From positions 2,170,001 through 2,234,000 of the forward strand of contig NZ_AP025508.1 in NCBI RefSeq assembly GCF_024347615.1: a stretch of DNA of 64,000 nucleotides, written 5' to 3'. The DNA comes from Vibrio splendidus. GTDB taxonomy: Bacteria; Pseudomonadota; Gammaproteobacteria; Enterobacterales; Vibrionaceae. Below the pieces are notes generated by a model. That model had not been told where the DNA came from. It was given only the letters and a program-made list of their open reading frames with translations, and ran no database searches. Shown one piece after another: positions 1 through 9,315 of this stretch. Both the position numbers and the translations under genes were made by a program. How positions within the stretch are numbered: position 1 is the first letter of the stretch; each line of letters starts with the position of its first letter.

Positions 1-751
1 TATTAATAGAACGTAAAATTCCGTGCTTATCGATGCTCAGAATACCTTCTTTCACGGTACTCATAGTCACATCTAGCTCGACATACAGTCGGCCGATCTC
101 TTCGGGTTCAAAGCCTAAAATAGCGCGTTGAAAGCGACGAGACACATAGCTTGAAATCAAAGCGTTGACCGCAACCACCAGCAATGCCATGACGATCAAA
201 AAGGCTAAGTAAGGTTCAATTCTGTCTTGTAACGAGTCCAACAAGTAGCCAACCGACACCACGCCAATGACAGTGCCTTGTGGGTCTTTAACCGCGGATT
301 TCCCACGGACAGAAAAACCAAGTGATCCTTTGGCCGTCGACACATAAGATTCACCCAACACCAATGCTTTTTGGTTATCACCACCGCGCATGGGTTTACC
401 AAGCCGGTCATCATAAGGGTGAATCAGGCGGATACCTTTATCATCTCCCACAACGATAAACGCCGCGCCAATGAGCTGGGTAAGGTTTCGAAATTTAACT
501 TGAGTTTCTTCAGACAGAACGTAGGGAGCGCCATTAGGGTCCATCGTTCCATTTTCTTGAATAATGCTGGTGACAAGTGGCGATTCAGACAGAAATTCAG
601 CAACACCTAACGCTTTCAAACCCATCTCTTGTTCTTGAGATTGTTTGATATAATAAAACCCAGCCGCTGAAAGTATCAAAAGTTCAACAAGACCAGTGAC
701 CGTCATGATAATCAGCAGCCTTTTACGGAAGCTGATACTACTCCATTTCAT
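1..751 (-). CDS. Sensor histidine kinase, DcuS/CitA-like, partial (N-terminal part)
   Basis: The reading frame is open from the ATG at 751 down to the left edge, about 250 codons, so the kinase core lies outside the window. The protein starts with a short cytoplasmic stretch and a membrane segment (LLIIMTVTGLVELLILSAA). An extracytoplasmic sensor domain of about 130 residues follows, with the pattern GDDKGIRLIHPYDDRLGKP and later VRGKSAVKDPQG, typical of the Cache/PDC fold of DcuS, DpiB and CitA kinases. A second membrane segment and the start of a PAS-like region (GILSIDKHG) end the visible part. Family members sense C4-dicarboxylates or citrate and pair with a response regulator; the partner should lie to the left. 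Ligand specificity cannot be read here. Confidence 0.85.
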   Translation of the reverse strand, partial: MKWSSISFRKRLLIIMTVTGLVELLILSAAGFYYIKQSQEQEMGLKALGVAEFLSESPLVTSIIQENGTMDPNGAPYVLSEETQVKFRNLTQLIGAAFIVVGDDKGIRLIHPYDDRLGKPMRGGDNQKALVLGESYVSTAKGSLGFSVRGKSAVKDPQGTVIGVVSVGYLLDSLQDRIEPYLAFLIVMALLVVAVNALISSYVSRRFQRAILGFEPEEIGRLYVELDVTMSTVKEGILSIDKHGILRSIN

Positions 752-1368
752 ATTCCACCGTCCCTAGTGTTAGACGAGCAATGTTAACACCAAGTTAATT
801 AGATGACCTTTCTACATACGCGAATTTGTGACTGTTACTCAACTAAATAATTGAGCAGATTATTAATTGATAATCCTTTACGTTGTTCACCTCGATTAAT
901 CGTTCGCTTTTAGAACGGATTAGCTTAAAAATCAAAATAAACGAATAAATATTGAGCTAGATCACTAAGCTTTTAGGTGTTTTTTAGGTTGTTTAAAATA
1001 AATACAATTATAATAGTTGCATATGAAGAAGTTTATTGTTGCCAAGCCATAAGTCATGATTTTCAGACTATGCTTTAAATCGAAATTTCGGTTAACAAAA
1101 AGACAACAACTCTTCGCTCACTGGACGTATCTATAACGAAACGTTGCACGCTCGCCGCTAGGATTGTTGAACAAACAGGTTATCAACCTAACCTCATTCA
1201 TACATCTCTATTTACACTATAGGCCAGCATGACAACTCAGAGGTGCCTGATAAAGCAGCGCCCAATAATAAAACATTGATGAGCAGGAAGTATCGATCAG
1301 TGGCAACGTCCAATAGAAACAGGATTAAAAACATAACGTATAAACATTGTTGAAAAGGAAACCAGGCA
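752..1368. other. AT-rich intergenic region, no clear gene
   Basis: About 600 bases between the divergent sensor kinase and a small rightward ORF. It is AT-rich around 840-1050, which is plausible for promoters of the kinase. Only short fragmentary frames are present on either strand, with no good ribosome binding sites. I see no RNA gene or repeat. Confidence 0.5.
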
Positions 1369-1596
1369 ATGAAACGCGATAATTTTGGAATTTGTCTTAC
1401 TAAGACCATGCTGTTCAAACACTTGCAATCGACTTTTACTCACGTAAGAGCCTATGAGAAAGACGGTACCTCCCCTCTCGATCTCAAGGTATTGTTAGCG
1501 TTCCCGCAAATGTCGGGCAGAGATTTATTACAAACAATGCAAGGTTCAAGACAATTGGTGTGGCGCGCCGATCACCATTGTCCTGGCTTTAAATAA
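1369..1596 (+). CDS. Small hypothetical protein (75 aa)
   Basis: The ATG is preceded by a fair ribosome binding site (AAAGGAAACC, 5 bases upstream). A strong hairpin terminator follows 36 bases after the stop, which supports a transcribed unit. The product is basic and soluble, with no signal peptide or membrane segment, and carries one late CPGF stretch. I do not recognise a family. The start could be earlier, as the upstream frame is short and untidy. It may be a real Vibrio orphan gene or a decayed remnant. Confidence 0.4.
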   Translation: MKRDNFGICLTKTMLFKHLQSTFTHVRAYEKDGTSPLDLKVLLAFPQMSGRDLLQTMQGSRQLVWRADHHCPGFK

Positions 1597-1631
1597 GCCG
1601 CTTCATTTTGTAAAAACGCTTCTATACTGAA

Positions 1632-1663
1632 CTTAAAAAGCACGCTTATGCGTGCTTTTTAAG
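1632..1663 (+). terminator. Rho-independent terminator (14-bp stem)
   Basis: A perfect inverted repeat, 1632-1645 with 1650-1663, has a TTAT loop and an A/T-rich outer stem that gives a T run on either strand. It closes the small ORF ending at 1596 and separates it from the efflux operon. Confidence 0.85.
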
Positions 1664-1811
1664 TTTCATTTATCTCTGATATCTTCGTCACTCAATCCTA
1701 TTTACACTTGGTTAACGAGTTATGAGACTTTCTCTAAGTGTGAGAGAATCTAATCAAGACAAATGACTATTGCCCTGTTAACATTAGAGTTAATACTCTA
1801 ATTGGTATTTA

Positions 1812-3266
1812 ATGCAGATGACCAAACCAAAATTTCGATACCTTGCGATCGCCAGTATGCTTCTCGGCACCATGACTTCGCCAGGCTATGCTGCCCCGCT
1901 CACTTTTTCTGAAGCGTGGCAAATATTACAAGAAAACAACAACTCACTTGCGGCTCAACAAGCCAACGTTGAACGTTATCAACACCTTCAGAACTCAACG
2001 AGTAGCCTCAACTTGCCTTCTATCACCTTAGGGGCTAACTACACGCACCTTGATAGTGACGTGACGATTAATGGCGAACAGTTCACTGACAGCTTAAGTG
2101 GCGTGCCAAACTTAGGCGCAGTTGGAGGTATTCTTCAGCCTATATTAAGTGGGCTTGGCGGCGTTACCTCAACGATTACAGAACAAGACATCTTTAGCTC
2201 TTCTATTCGCGCGGTTTGGCCTATCTTCACAGGCGGGCGAATTACCGCGGCGCAAAATGCAGCTGAAGGTAAAAGCGAAGAAGCGCAAAGCCAGCTGTTG
2301 ATGGAAAGACAAGCTCGCTACGAAGACTTAAGTAAATATTACTTCTCGGTGATCTTAGCGGAAGACGTCGTGAAAACACGTCAAGCCGTTGAAGCTGGCT
2401 TAACTCAGCATCGTGATTTCGCCATCAAGCTTGAACAACAAGGGCAAATCGCACGAGTAGAACGCTTGCAAGCGGATGCGTCACTAGACAAAGCGGTTGT
2501 CGAGCGAACTAAAGCTCAAAACGATCTTAAGATTGCTCAATTAGCGCTTACTCAAATCCTTGGTCAGAGCCAAAGTGTAGAACCCTCAGAGCAACTGTTT
2601 ATCAATAAGAACCTGCCTCATATGGATGTGTTCATTGACCAAACACTCATGACCTATCCCGGCCTTAAGATTCTTGATGCAAAAGAGAAACAAGCAAGCA
2701 GCTTAATTAAGGCAGAGAAAGGTAAATACTATCCAGAAGTGTACCTTTACGGTGATTACAGCCTGTATGAAGATGACTCTCTCGCCAGCGAAATGAAACC
2801 CGATTGGTTAGTTGGCATTGGTGTGAATGTGCCGCTACTTGATACTTCTGGCCGTTCAGACAAAGTAGCCGCCGCTCACAGTGCTGTCTCACAGGTTCAA
2901 TTCCTGAAGTCGCAAGCTAAGCAAGACTTAACCGTGTTGGTACAGAAGACTTACCTTGAAGCGAACCAAGCAATTGAGGAGGTTCAAGGCCTGAACTCAA
3001 GCTTGGCTTTGGCTCAAGAAAACCTATTACTCCGTAAAAAAGCCTTCACTCAAGGACTTTCGAACTCGCTAGAAGTGGTTGATGCAGAGCTCTACCTTGC
3101 GAGCATCAAAACCCAGCAATCTGCTGCGCGATTCAAATACCTAATCTCTCTGAACAAGCTATTAGCGCTAACCAGCGAAATGAATGCTTACTCGAGTTAC
3201 TTAACCTCTTCTGTTCCGTCTGACTTCGACTCAAAAACAGACACCGATAGCCAGTCAAAAGGATAA
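1812..3266 (+). CDS. TolC-family outer membrane efflux protein
   Basis: The protein has 484 residues, the usual size for TolC/OEP proteins. A signal peptide (MLLGTMTSPGYAA) is followed by two repeats of long alpha-helical, Ala/Gln/Glu-rich sequence with the strand segments expected of a trimeric outer-membrane channel (SIRAVWPIFTGGRI, VGIGVNVPLLDTSGR). The C-terminus is a polar tail. It is the first gene of a four-gene operon with an HlyD-like adaptor 3 bases downstream and two ABC-2 permeases, so it should provide the outer-membrane exit duct. ATG 1818 is an equally good start. The exported substrate is unknown. Confidence 0.9.
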   Translation: MQMTKPKFRYLAIASMLLGTMTSPGYAAPLTFSEAWQILQENNNSLAAQQANVERYQHLQNSTSSLNLPSITLGANYTHLDSDVTINGEQFTDSLSGVPNLGAVGGILQPILSGLGGVTSTITEQDIFSSSIRAVWPIFTGGRITAAQNAAEGKSEEAQSQLLMERQARYEDLSKYYFSVILAEDVVKTRQAVEAGLTQHRDFAIKLEQQGQIARVERLQADASLDKAVVERTKAQNDLKIAQLALTQILGQSQSVEPSEQLFINKNLPHMDVFIDQTLMTYPGLKILDAKEKQASSLIKAEKGKYYPEVYLYGDYSLYEDDSLASEMKPDWLVGIGVNVPLLDTSGRSDKVAAAHSAVSQVQFLKSQAKQDLTVLVQKTYLEANQAIEEVQGLNSSLALAQENLLLRKKAFTQGLSNSLEVVDAELYLASIKTQQSAARFKYLISLNKLLALTSEMNAYSSYLTSSVPSDFDSKTDTDSQSKG

Positions 3267-3269
3267 TTC

Positions 3270-4244
3270 ATGAAACCTATTAAGCCCCTTCTTCTATCTT
3301 TAGTTGGTATCGGCGTTATTGGCTGGGTCGGATACAGTTTCTACCAAGCTTACCAACCTCAGCCGGTTAAGCTTCAAGGTCAAATCGATGCGCAGCAATA
3401 CAGTATCTCATCGAAAGTACCTGGCAGAATTGATGAAATATTCGTGCGTAAAGGCGATTCAGTTGAAAAAGGCGAATTGATCTTTTCTCTTCTTAGCCCT
3501 GAGATTGACGCGAAGCTAGAACAAGCAAAAGCAGGTCAAAAAGCGGCTGGCGCATTAGCAAAACAAGCAGAGAATGGTGCACGTACTCAACAGATCCAAG
3601 CTGCTAAAGACCAGTGGTTGAAGGCAAAAGCAGCAGCCGATCTCATGGACAAAACTTATCAACGTGTCAACAACCTTTACAACGATGGTGTGGTTGCCGA
3701 GCAAAAACGCGATGAAGCCAAAACACAGTGGCAAGCAGCGAAGTACACGGAAAGCGCTGCGTTCCAAATGTATCAATTAGCACGAGAAGGCGCTCGTGAC
3801 GAAACCAAAGTGGCAGCCGCTCAAAAAGCGTTGATGGCGGCAGGCGCGGTGGCGGAAGTTGAAGCTTACGCAAAAGACACGCAGATCCACAGCTGGTTTA
3901 ATGGCGAAGTCTCTCAGGTTCTATTGAGCAGCGGTGAACTCGCACCACAAGGCTTCCCTGTTGTGACTGTTATAGACACCAAGGATGCATGGGCAGTACT
4001 TAATGTGCGTGAAGATATGCTTAAGCATTTCGAGAAAGGCAGCCAGTTTGAGGCGTACCTACCGGCTCTGGATAAATCATTAACTTTCCAAGTGACTCAC
4101 ATCGCCGTAATGGGTGATTTCGCGACTTGGCGTTCAACAGACGCAGCACAAGGCTTCGACTTACGTACTTTTGAAGTAGAAGCGCACCCTGTTAATACTA
4201 GCGAAACACTGCGTATGGGCATGAGCCTTGTGGTTGAGCTTTAG
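3270..4244 (+). CDS. HlyD-family periplasmic adaptor (membrane fusion protein)
   Basis: This 324-residue protein has an N-terminal membrane anchor (LLLSLVGIGVIGWVGYSFY). A biotinyl-lipoyl half-motif (ISSKVPGRIDEIFVRKGDSV) follows, then a long alpha-helical hairpin of about 120 residues rich in Ala, Lys and Gln, a second lipoyl half (WFNGEVSQVLLSSGELAPQG) and a beta-barrel end. This is the YhiI/EmrA/HlyD architecture. It starts 3 bases after the TolC-like gene and is followed 7 bases later by an ABC-2 permease, so it should bridge inner-membrane permease and outer-membrane duct. Confidence 0.92.
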   Translation: MKPIKPLLLSLVGIGVIGWVGYSFYQAYQPQPVKLQGQIDAQQYSISSKVPGRIDEIFVRKGDSVEKGELIFSLLSPEIDAKLEQAKAGQKAAGALAKQAENGARTQQIQAAKDQWLKAKAAADLMDKTYQRVNNLYNDGVVAEQKRDEAKTQWQAAKYTESAAFQMYQLAREGARDETKVAAAQKALMAAGAVAEVEAYAKDTQIHSWFNGEVSQVLLSSGELAPQGFPVVTVIDTKDAWAVLNVREDMLKHFEKGSQFEAYLPALDKSLTFQVTHIAVMGDFATWRSTDAAQGFDLRTFEVEAHPVNTSETLRMGMSLVVEL

Positions 4245-4251
4245 GTGACGT

Positions 4252-5637
4252 ATGTCTGCTAACTTTCGATCTACAGGTTCGCAATCTAAAAGCTCACAAT
4301 CTAAAGGCTCGCAATCTACAGCCTCGCAATCAACTGAGCATCATAGAGCGAAGAATACCTTGCTTAGGCAGTGGGCGATTGTCCGCAAAGACAAATGGTT
4401 GTTGTCTTGCCTAACTTGGATACCTTTGCTTCTTGCTGCCAGTATTTGGCTGATTTTTTCGCAAGGGATCGCTCGTGACTTACCGGTTGCGGTTGTTGAC
4501 TTGGAACACAGCCAAATTTCGCAGCAGTTCACACGCCTTGTTGATGCGTCACCAACGCTGCGAGTTACTCAGAAATACAGCTCTGCGAGTGAAGCGGCGA
4601 AAGCGATGATTGAACGCGATATCTACGGTTATGTTGTGATACCAAGGTATTTTGACCGAGACCTTCTGCTCGGATTGAATCCGCAAGTGTCTGTGTTCTA
4701 CAACAGCCAATTTATCTTAATCGGTAAGCTAGTGAATTCCGCGTTGTTGCAGGCTCAGGGGACTTTTAACGCGCAACTTGAGGTCGTTAAGCAGTTATCA
4801 CACGGTGATACCACGGTGCAATCCGCATTAGGCCAAGCAGTAACAGTGCAAAGCCAGATCACGCCACTGTTCAACAAGAACACCAGTTATGCTCAGTTCT
4901 TGGTGTCTGCGGTTATTCCTGCACTGTGGCAGATCATGATTGTGGTGGGCACGATATTGGTTTTGACGGCGAACGTTAGAGCTCGTGGTCTTCATGCTTG
5001 GTTATCCAACGCCCCGATGAAATCACTAACATCAACACTAGCGCCCTACCTTGTCTTGTTTTTGATGTTTGGTATCGCGTTTAGCTTTTGGTTTTATGTG
5101 CTCTTAGACTGGCCATTTAACGGCAGCTTTGTGGCATTGACTGTCGCCCAGCTGCTTACCGTCATCAGCTGTATCATCATGGGTTGTTTGTTTTTCTTCT
5201 TAACACTTGATCCCGCAAGGGCGATGAGTTTCGCTGGCGCCTTTACGGCACCAAGTTTTGCATTCATGGGCATTACCTTTCCGGTGACAGACATGAACAC
5301 GGCAGCGCAAATCTGGAGAAGCTTATTGCCCGTGAGTCACTACATCGAAGTACAAACAGCACAATCAAGTTATGGCGCGAGCGCGGCACAGTCGCTTATC
5401 AGCCTCTCCTCGATGTTGTGGTATGCGATTCCTGCTTTCGTGGTGATGTTGTTGATTAAGAAACACTTGGCGCAATCGGCTCTGTCTGCACAAACGGAGC
5501 TAACAGCCCAAGCTGCTCTATCTGCAAAAGCGACGCCGTCTACACCTTCAACACCTTCAACACCTTCAACACCTTCAACACCTTCAACACAGCAAGAGAA
5601 ATCTGAACAATCAGCACCACAAGGAGTAAAACGATGA
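4252..5637 (+). CDS. ABC-2 type permease (YhhJ/YbhR-like)
   Basis: The protein has 461 residues. A first membrane helix (LSCLTWIPLLLAASIWLIF) is followed by a large extracytoplasmic domain (LPVAVVDLEHSQISQQFTR) and then five or so C-terminal membrane helices, the classic ABC-2 layout. Both ends are low in complexity. The N-terminus has a Ser/Gln-rich imperfect repeat of 5-residue units, and the C-terminus has five TPS units encoded by a 9-bp tandem repeat (5542-5586). It ends overlapping the next permease by 4 bases (ATGA), so the two are translationally coupled and probably form a heterodimer. No ATPase gene is in the operon. Confidence 0.9.
   Translation: MSANFRSTGSQSKSSQSKGSQSTASQSTEHHRAKNTLLRQWAIVRKDKWLLSCLTWIPLLLAASIWLIFSQGIARDLPVAVVDLEHSQISQQFTRLVDASPTLRVTQKYSSASEAAKAMIERDIYGYVVIPRYFDRDLLLGLNPQVSVFYNSQFILIGKLVNSALLQAQGTFNAQLEVVKQLSHGDTTVQSALGQAVTVQSQITPLFNKNTSYAQFLVSAVIPALWQIMIVVGTILVLTANVRARGLHAWLSNAPMKSLTSTLAPYLVLFLMFGIAFSFWFYVLLDWPFNGSFVALTVAQLLTVISCIIMGCLFFFLTLDPARAMSFAGAFTAPSFAFMGITFPVTDMNTAAQIWRSLLPVSHYIEVQTAQSSYGASAAQSLISLSSMLWYAIPAFVVMLLIKKHLAQSALSAQTELTAQAALSAKATPSTPSTPSTPSTPSTPSTQQEKSEQSAPQGVKR
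4276..4334 (+). repeat. 15-bp imperfect tandem repeat in permease N-terminus
   Basis: About four copies of a unit close to GCTCGCAATCTAAAA encode Ser-Gln-Ser-rich pentapeptides in the cytoplasmic N-terminus of the first permease. Copies differ at a few bases. Confidence 0.75.
5542..5586 (+). repeat. 9-bp tandem repeat (ACACCTTCA x5)
   Basis: Five perfect copies lie in frame and encode Thr-Pro-Ser repeats near the C-terminus of the first ABC-2 permease. A unit of 9 bases means copy-number changes would keep the frame. Confidence 0.9.
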
Positions 5638-6788
5638 GCTTTACTCAACTGCTCAAGCAAGAACTCTTAGCGGTATTGCGTAACCCTGTTGTACTTCTTA
5701 CGGTATTTGGTGGTGTGGTCTTCTATTCATTCTTGTATCCATTGCCTTACGCGCACCAAGTTCCTCAACAGCTTAAAGCTTCGGTAGTAAACTTGGACAA
5801 GAGTCAAAGCAGCTACCAATTAGAACGAATGGTGGATGCCACTTCTCAAATCGAGTTGGTACGTCGAGACTCCAGCATCGCTGATGCAAAACAAGCCGTA
5901 CTTAACCAAGAGATCGGTGGGTTCCTCGTCATCCCAGAGAACTTCTATAAAGACTTGCTCCTAGGTAAGAGCCCGACGCTTTCTTACGCCGGCGATGCTT
6001 CTTACTTCTTAGTGTACGGAACCATTGTTGAAGGGCTTGCCAAGGCAGGTGGCACGTTAGCTGCGCAAGTTAAGGTCAGTCACTTGTTAGTCGAAGGAGT
6101 GCCTTTAGAATCCGCAGCCAAAGGCTACAGCGCGTTTAGCCTGAACCTAAAACCAACGTTCAATAGCCGCATGGGATACATCGATTACGTAGTTCCAGCC
6201 GTCTTTGTGTTGATCCTGCAACAAACCTTAGCCATGGCTTCTGGTTTAGTTGGGGCAACCCAAAACGCTCAATCTACGTTTGGCTATTGGAGTAAGACCT
6301 CTCCAGTAAAACTGATGCTTGCTCGCTGTTGTACCTTGGTCGGCATTTATTACTTGTTGTCGATGTACTACTTCGGCGCGAGCTTTTCGATGTATGGAAT
6401 AAATTTGCTCGCCTCAACGACACAAATTTTGACCTTACTGCTGCCCTTCTTAATGGCCAGTTGTTTGATCGGGATTTTTATTGGTGAGCTAGTGCCAAGA
6501 AGAGAGTTAGTCACGGTTGTGGTGTTAATCAGTTCAATGCCGCTGATTTTCTCTTCAGGTTTTATCTGGCCTGTTGAAATGATGCCTGAATGGTTAGTAC
6601 TGCTGTCACAGTTATTCCCAAGCACACCAGCTATCCAAGGTTTCTTAGCGCTTAATCAGATGGGTGCATCTTGGCAAGAAGTGGCGTCTCAATGGACATT
6701 GCTATGGGGACAAGTCGCTTTATGGGGTTCGTTATTAGCACTTAAGCTTTACCACAAGTCGAGTAAACGTATCACTGGCTCGGTTTAA
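5634..6788 (+). CDS. ABC-2 type permease, second subunit
   Basis: The protein has 384 residues with the same layout as the preceding gene. An N-terminal helix (NPVVLLTVFGGVVFYSFLY) is followed by an extracytoplasmic domain (KASVVNLDKSQSSYQLERM) and five to six C-terminal helices ending near the stop. It overlaps the upstream permease by 4 bases. It resembles the YhhJ/YbhS permeases that normally work with RbbA- or YbhF-type ATPases, with HlyD and TolC partners. The energising ATPase must be encoded elsewhere or be absent. A terminator follows at 6867. Confidence 0.9.
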   Translation: MSFTQLLKQELLAVLRNPVVLLTVFGGVVFYSFLYPLPYAHQVPQQLKASVVNLDKSQSSYQLERMVDATSQIELVRRDSSIADAKQAVLNQEIGGFLVIPENFYKDLLLGKSPTLSYAGDASYFLVYGTIVEGLAKAGGTLAAQVKVSHLLVEGVPLESAAKGYSAFSLNLKPTFNSRMGYIDYVVPAVFVLILQQTLAMASGLVGATQNAQSTFGYWSKTSPVKLMLARCCTLVGIYYLLSMYYFGASFSMYGINLLASTTQILTLLLPFLMASCLIGIFIGELVPRRELVTVVVLISSMPLIFSSGFIWPVEMMPEWLVLLSQLFPSTPAIQGFLALNQMGASWQEVASQWTLLWGQVALWGSLLALKLYHKSSKRITGSV

Positions 6789-6810
6789 CTCTAGTCTCTA
6801 AACGCTCAGC

Positions 6811-6858
6811 CTCATGTTCATGCTCATGCTCATGCTCATGCTCATGCTCATGCTCATC
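6811..6858 (+). repeat. 6-bp tandem repeat (CTCATG, 8 copies)
   Basis: Eight units of CTCATG, with the second reading TTCATG and the last CTCATC, lie between the stop of the permease operon and its terminator. They are non-coding and a likely copy-number variable locus. Confidence 0.9.
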
Positions 6859-6866
6859 GTAACCCA

Positions 6867-6897
6867 TTAAAAAGGCTCTGATAAAGGGCCTTTTTAA
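6867..6897 (+). terminator. Terminator of the efflux operon
   Basis: The 10-bp stem TTAAAAAGGC / GCCTTTTTAA has a 11-base loop and a T run, and lies 78 bases after the last permease stop. Confidence 0.88.
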
Positions 6898-7378
6898 TGC
6901 CCTCAGGCCTGATTCCATCTTCAGCTATCAATTGTTTAAACACTTCACAAGCACATATCGAATATTCAAACTCGCCGACTTCCCTGTGATCCCGCACTAT
7001 ACTTCACCTTAACCCGTCGCTATAACCGCTACTGCATATGCCTTTTGCAACCTAAAAAGCATCGACTTATTCCAAAACAATGACAAAACCCGAACAATTG
7101 TAAATTTATTGTAAAAATTTCTTTGAGGGTATTATTTTTATGTATAGGATTATCAGTAGGGCTTGGTAGGCCGAATACCATAGTCTTATTGGTTCACATA
7201 CCAAAAGGATATCCATACAAAGCAAGATCAGTACTTATATTTATTTCGTTTTTCGACCTAGCTACAGCCGTTTATGTTGCCGTCGAATGAAGTAGATAAA
7301 TCACTGAAATGTAAAAAATCAAATAAAAAACAAACACAACAGCAGCAAACATAATTTAATAAAAAGACAGGGAAAACC
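6898..7378. other. Upstream region of the first symporter gene
   Basis: About 480 bases without a gene. The stretch 7080-7140 is AT-rich and promoter-like. A long 5' leader may precede the symporter ATG at 7379, but I could not recognise the conserved glycine-riboswitch core (GGAGAG, CGCCGAAG) that is clear before the second symporter. Confidence 0.45.
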
Positions 7379-8920
7379 ATGAAAAACTTACGTGAATTAT
7401 TTTTTGGGTTTATATTATTGTTTAGTTCCAGTGCATTTGCAGAAGAAGGATCATTTAGTCAAAGTATCAGTAACTTGAGCCAAAGTGTTGATGGTTTTTT
7501 CAATGACTACACAGGTTGGTTCGTTGGATTAATATTTAAAAGTGTTCCACTTGGTGAAGCAAACTTCCCAATCATTGTTGGCTGGCTATTGCTCGCCGCG
7601 ATTATCTTTACTGTTTATTTTGGCTTTGTTCAATTTAAACGTGTTGGCATGGCCATAGACATTATCAAAGGAAAGTATACCGACCCTAACTCCAAAGAGG
7701 ATGGCGAAGTTTCTCACTTTCAAGCGTTAACAACTGCGCTTTCTGGTACTGTCGGACTTGGTAATATTGCCGGGGTTGGTGCTGCACTTGCAATTGGTGG
7801 CCCTGGTGCGACATTCTGGATGATCTTGTGTGGTCTTCTGGGTATGGCGTCTAAATTCTGTGAGTGTACTTTAGGTGTAAAATACCGAACTATCTTACCT
7901 TCAGGTGTCGTTTCGGGTGGTCCAATGTACTACCTAAGCCAAGGTCTGAGCGAAAGAGGACTAGGTGGACTAGGTAAAGCCCTTGCAATTGGTTTTGCAT
8001 TAATGTGTATTTTAGGTGCGTTGGGCGGCGGTAACATGTTCCAAGCTAACCAAGCACATGCCATGTTAACTTACGCATTCGATGTACCAAGTGAATACGG
8101 TGTCATCACAGGGCTTGTACTCGCTACCTTAGTGTTTTCCGTTATCGTTGGCGGTATGCCTTCTATTGCGTCTGTAACAGAAAAAGTTGTTCCTTGGATG
8201 GCTGCTCTGTATATCGGTATGGCTCTGATTGTTATCGGTTCTAATCTTGATCAAGTTGGCCCTGCGTTCAGCGCAATCTTTACAGGTGCATTTACCGGTG
8301 AAGGTGTGGTTGGTGGATTCATTGGAGCCCTAATTCAAGGTCTAAAACGTGCAACATTCTCAAACGAAGCAGGTGTAGGTTCAGCAGCAATTGCTCACTC
8401 AGCAGTAAAAACAAAAGAACCAATCACTGAAGGTCTTGTATCACTACTAGAACCATTCGTTGATACGGTAATCATTTGTACAATGACGGCATTGGTCATC
8501 ACTATCGCTGGCTTAAACGTAGGTCCATATGATGGAACAGGTTTAACGGGTGTAACGCTTACTGCTGCATCGTTTACTGAAACGGCAGAAGTATTTAAAT
8601 ACACACTTGCTCTCGCGGTAATCATGTTTGCGTTCTCTACGATGATTTCTTGGTCGTACTACGGTCTTAAGGCTTGGACTTACCTATTTGGTGAAGGCAA
8701 AACAACGGAACTGATTTTTAAAGTGATGTTCTGTGTGTTTGTTGTTATTGGTGCGACGATTCAGTTTGGCGCGGTAATCGACTTCTCTGATGCGGCTATC
8801 TTTGCGATGTCTATCTTCAACATTCTTGGTCTGTACTTCCTAATGCCTGTTGTGAAGAAAGAACTGCAATCATTTGTTGCTCGTGTGAAATCAGGTGAAA
8901 TCAAAACTTACGATAAATAA
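7379..8920 (+). CDS. Sodium:alanine/glycine symporter (AGCS family), long form
   Basis: The protein has 513 residues, longer than typical AGCS proteins (about 450-480) because of an N-terminal signal-like segment (LFFGFILLFSSSAFAEEG) and an extra amphipathic stretch. Family motifs are clear: TALSGTVGLGNIAGVGAALA, GGPGATFWM, a GGPMYYLSQGL stretch and RATFSNEAGVGSAAIAHSA. About eleven membrane helices follow. It would co-import small neutral amino acids with Na+ across the inner membrane. It is paralogous to the gene at 11263. The ribosome binding site is AGGGAAAACC. Confidence 0.93.
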   Translation: MKNLRELFFGFILLFSSSAFAEEGSFSQSISNLSQSVDGFFNDYTGWFVGLIFKSVPLGEANFPIIVGWLLLAAIIFTVYFGFVQFKRVGMAIDIIKGKYTDPNSKEDGEVSHFQALTTALSGTVGLGNIAGVGAALAIGGPGATFWMILCGLLGMASKFCECTLGVKYRTILPSGVVSGGPMYYLSQGLSERGLGGLGKALAIGFALMCILGALGGGNMFQANQAHAMLTYAFDVPSEYGVITGLVLATLVFSVIVGGMPSIASVTEKVVPWMAALYIGMALIVIGSNLDQVGPAFSAIFTGAFTGEGVVGGFIGALIQGLKRATFSNEAGVGSAAIAHSAVKTKEPITEGLVSLLEPFVDTVIICTMTALVITIAGLNVGPYDGTGLTGVTLTAASFTETAEVFKYTLALAVIMFAFSTMISWSYYGLKAWTYLFGEGKTTELIFKVMFCVFVVIGATIQFGAVIDFSDAAIFAMSIFNILGLYFLMPVVKKELQSFVARVKSGEIKTYDK

Positions 8921-9055
8921 CGTTTAGTGGAATGATGTTGATCTAATAACTAATTTAGGTCTCATAACGATACAGTTCTAATAAACGAGACTGTTCTAAA
9001 AATTTTTGTAAGACCCTTTGCTTGAGAAAGCGAGAACAGGACTGCAACTTATCCA

Positions 9056-9088
9056 AATCCCTACTAGCTTTGCTTGTGGGGATTTTTT
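9056..9088 (+). terminator. Terminator downstream of the first symporter
   Basis: The 9-bp stem AATCCCTAC / GTGGGGATT is followed by a run of six T. It lies about 135 bases after the stop at 8920. Confidence 0.8.
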
Positions 9089-9105
9089 ATGTCTGAATGG
9101 TTGGG

Positions 9106-9315
9106 CTAGTTACTATCCTCAATGCCTTGCTCGCTCTTTTCACTCTTTTCACTCTTTTCACTCTTTTCACTCTTTTCACTCTTTTCATCATCGTGTTCAA
9201 CGTCGAAACGACGAACTAATTCTTCTACTTCGATCATATCTTTTTGCGCTAATGGCGAACAACAATCATCGAAACAATAAGCTATGGTGCAGTTCTCACA
9301 AAGATACTCTGGCAT
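9106..9315 (-). CDS. Small Cys-rich acidic protein with KSE repeats
   Basis: The 69-residue product begins MPEYLCENCTIAYCFDDCC, with a CxxC pair and further cysteines suggesting a small metal-binding knuckle. A helical segment follows, then an acidic low-complexity tail of Glu-Lys-Ser triplets encoded by a 9-bp tandem repeat. The ATG at 9315 has AAGGG eight bases upstream and is preferred over an upstream GTG at 9387. The family is unknown to me. Confidence 0.6.
   Translation of the reverse strand: MPEYLCENCTIAYCFDDCCSPLAQKDMIEVEELVRRFDVEHDDEKSEKSEKSEKSEKSEKSEQGIEDSN
9134..9187 (-). repeat. 9-bp tandem repeat (CTCTTTTCA x6)
   Basis: Six perfect copies in the 3' end of the small Cys-rich gene encode Glu-Lys-Ser triplets on the minus strand. 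In-frame copy-number variation is likely. Confidence 0.92.

Noticed and set aside
6898..7378. A second glycine riboswitch before the first symporter
   Set aside because: The conserved aptamer segments found at 10873-11140 are not present here.
9106..9200. Regular repeats as a CRISPR array
   Set aside because: This and the other repeat arrays are direct tandem units of 6-9 bases without spacers, and no cas genes are present.
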